Shown: piece by piece, positions 63,598-64,000 of the stretch | How the letters are laid out: each line of letters starts with the position of its first letter | Position numbering within the stretch: position 1 is the stretch's first letter | NCBI RefSeq assembly: GCF_018343525.1 | Contig: NZ_JAGYPH010000002.1 | Coordinates: forward strand, 1,054,001 to 1,118,000 | From: Lederbergia citrea | Lineage (GTDB): Bacteria; Bacillota; Bacilli; Bacillales; Bacillaceae_C | Direction: 5' to 3' | Length of the DNA: 64,000 nt | Notes under the pieces: model-generated | Seen by the model: the letters and a program-made list of their open reading frames with translations, nothing else | The model's database searches: none | What the model was told of the DNA's origin: nothing | Position numbers and translations under genes: made by a program

Positions 63598-64000
63598 AAT
63601 AACTTTCCCTTACATTTTCGTGTTCATGTCTAATACTCCACCAAAGAAGGCCGAATGCGAATAAGAATAAAGCACCTGTTACATAAAAGACGGAGGAAAT
63701 CCCTGCCTGGCCTGCTACAATTCCGCCAAGAGCAGGTCCAACCACATTTCCAAGGAAGCGGAAGCTTTGATTATATCCAAGTACTTCCCCTTGCATCTCA
63801 AGTGGTGCCTCCATTCGAATATAAGCGGTAATGCAAGGGAGCATGCCACCTACGGCCATACCAAATAAGAATCTTAATAGAACAAGCTGCCAAAGTTCGG
63901 TCACAAGCGCTTGTGGAACAATTAATATCGCAGCGAGCGCCAGAAGAATCATTAATACTTTTTCGTACCCAATGTCATCTCCTAGTTTTCCCCATTGCCG
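63596..64000 (-). CDS. MFS transporter, 3' end only
   Basis: The minus-strand frame is open from the right edge of the window to a TGA at 63598-63596, giving the last 134 residues. An internal Met at 63952 is not the start, since the frame continues upstream with WGKLGDDIGYEKVL, the MFS loop between helices. RFLFGMAVGGMLPCITAYIR and the later helices fit the drug-efflux type (YfmO/MFS_1). Substrate unknown. Confidence 0.88.
   Translation of the reverse strand, partial: RQWGKLGDDIGYEKVLMILLALAAILIVPQALVTELWQLVLLRFLFGMAVGGMLPCITAYIRMEAPLEMQGEVLGYNQSFRFLGNVVGPALGGIVAGQAGISSVFYVTGALFLFAFGLLWWSIRHEHENVRESY

Overview
The window comes from the chromosome of a low-GC, endospore-forming Bacillaceae species (Bacillus, Peribacillus or Neobacillus type). 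The reasons are the AGGAGG-type ribosome binding sites, a complete gerA-type germination operon, several spore proteins (LytH, YunB, YutH, YhcN/YlaJ family), and a gene order from about 21.5 kb onward that follows the yus-yur-yun-yut-yum-yui segment of Bacillus subtilis. No rRNA, tRNA, prophage or CRISPR array was seen.

Region 1 (about 1-21.4 kb) is accessory and has no B. subtilis counterpart that I recognise. It is a carbohydrate-use locus on the + strand: FGGY kinase, class II ketose-bisphosphate aldolase, GH38 alpha-mannosidase, FucA/OtnC-like aldolase, DUF1537 acid-sugar kinase, SIS isomerase, ROK kinase, GH36/raffinose-synthase-like glycosidase, TIM-barrel isomerase, Gfo/Idh/MocA oxidoreductase, a tandem metallo-beta-lactamase-fold protein and a DeoR regulator. 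After a terminator and a fresh promoter comes a five-gene Opp/Dpp-type ABC importer and a 146-aa protein of unknown function. None of the hydrolases has a signal peptide, so the simplest model is import of an intact oligosaccharide or glycoconjugate, cleavage in the cytoplasm, and entry of the pieces into glycolysis through three kinases and two aldolases. The substrate is unknown. This locus is the best candidate for an undescribed system in the window.

Region 2 (21.4-28.3 kb) carries yusI, gcvH, yusF and yusE, then a SAM-I (S-box) riboswitch leading into an FAD-dependent N-methyl-amino-acid oxidase and a methionine ABC importer in the unusual order metQ-metN-metP. It ends in a roughly 1-kb gene-poor patch with two GC-rich palindromic repeats and the N-terminal remnant of an IS1182-like transposase.

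Region 3 (28.3-50.6 kb) is housekeeping: the sufCDSUB iron-sulfur operon; yunF, yunD, yunC and yunB; an NhaC-family transporter behind a lysine (L-box) riboswitch; an NSS-family transporter with its 38-aa MetS-type subunit; lytH; the yut genes; small Fe-S and redox proteins (NifU-like YutI, YuzD, SufA/YutM, YuzB); NADH dehydrogenase-like YutJ; and ferredoxin-NADP reductase YumC. lipA, which I expect between yutC and yutD, is absent from that place.

Region 4 (50.6-64 kb) holds NADH dehydrogenase YumB behind a Crp/Fnr-like palindrome, a Nudix hydrolase, yuiB, yuiC, yuiD, pepA, yuiF, small proteins including a YdaT-like one behind a good sigma-B promoter, a hotdog thioesterase, the germination receptor operon, and the 3' end of an MFS transporter running off the window.
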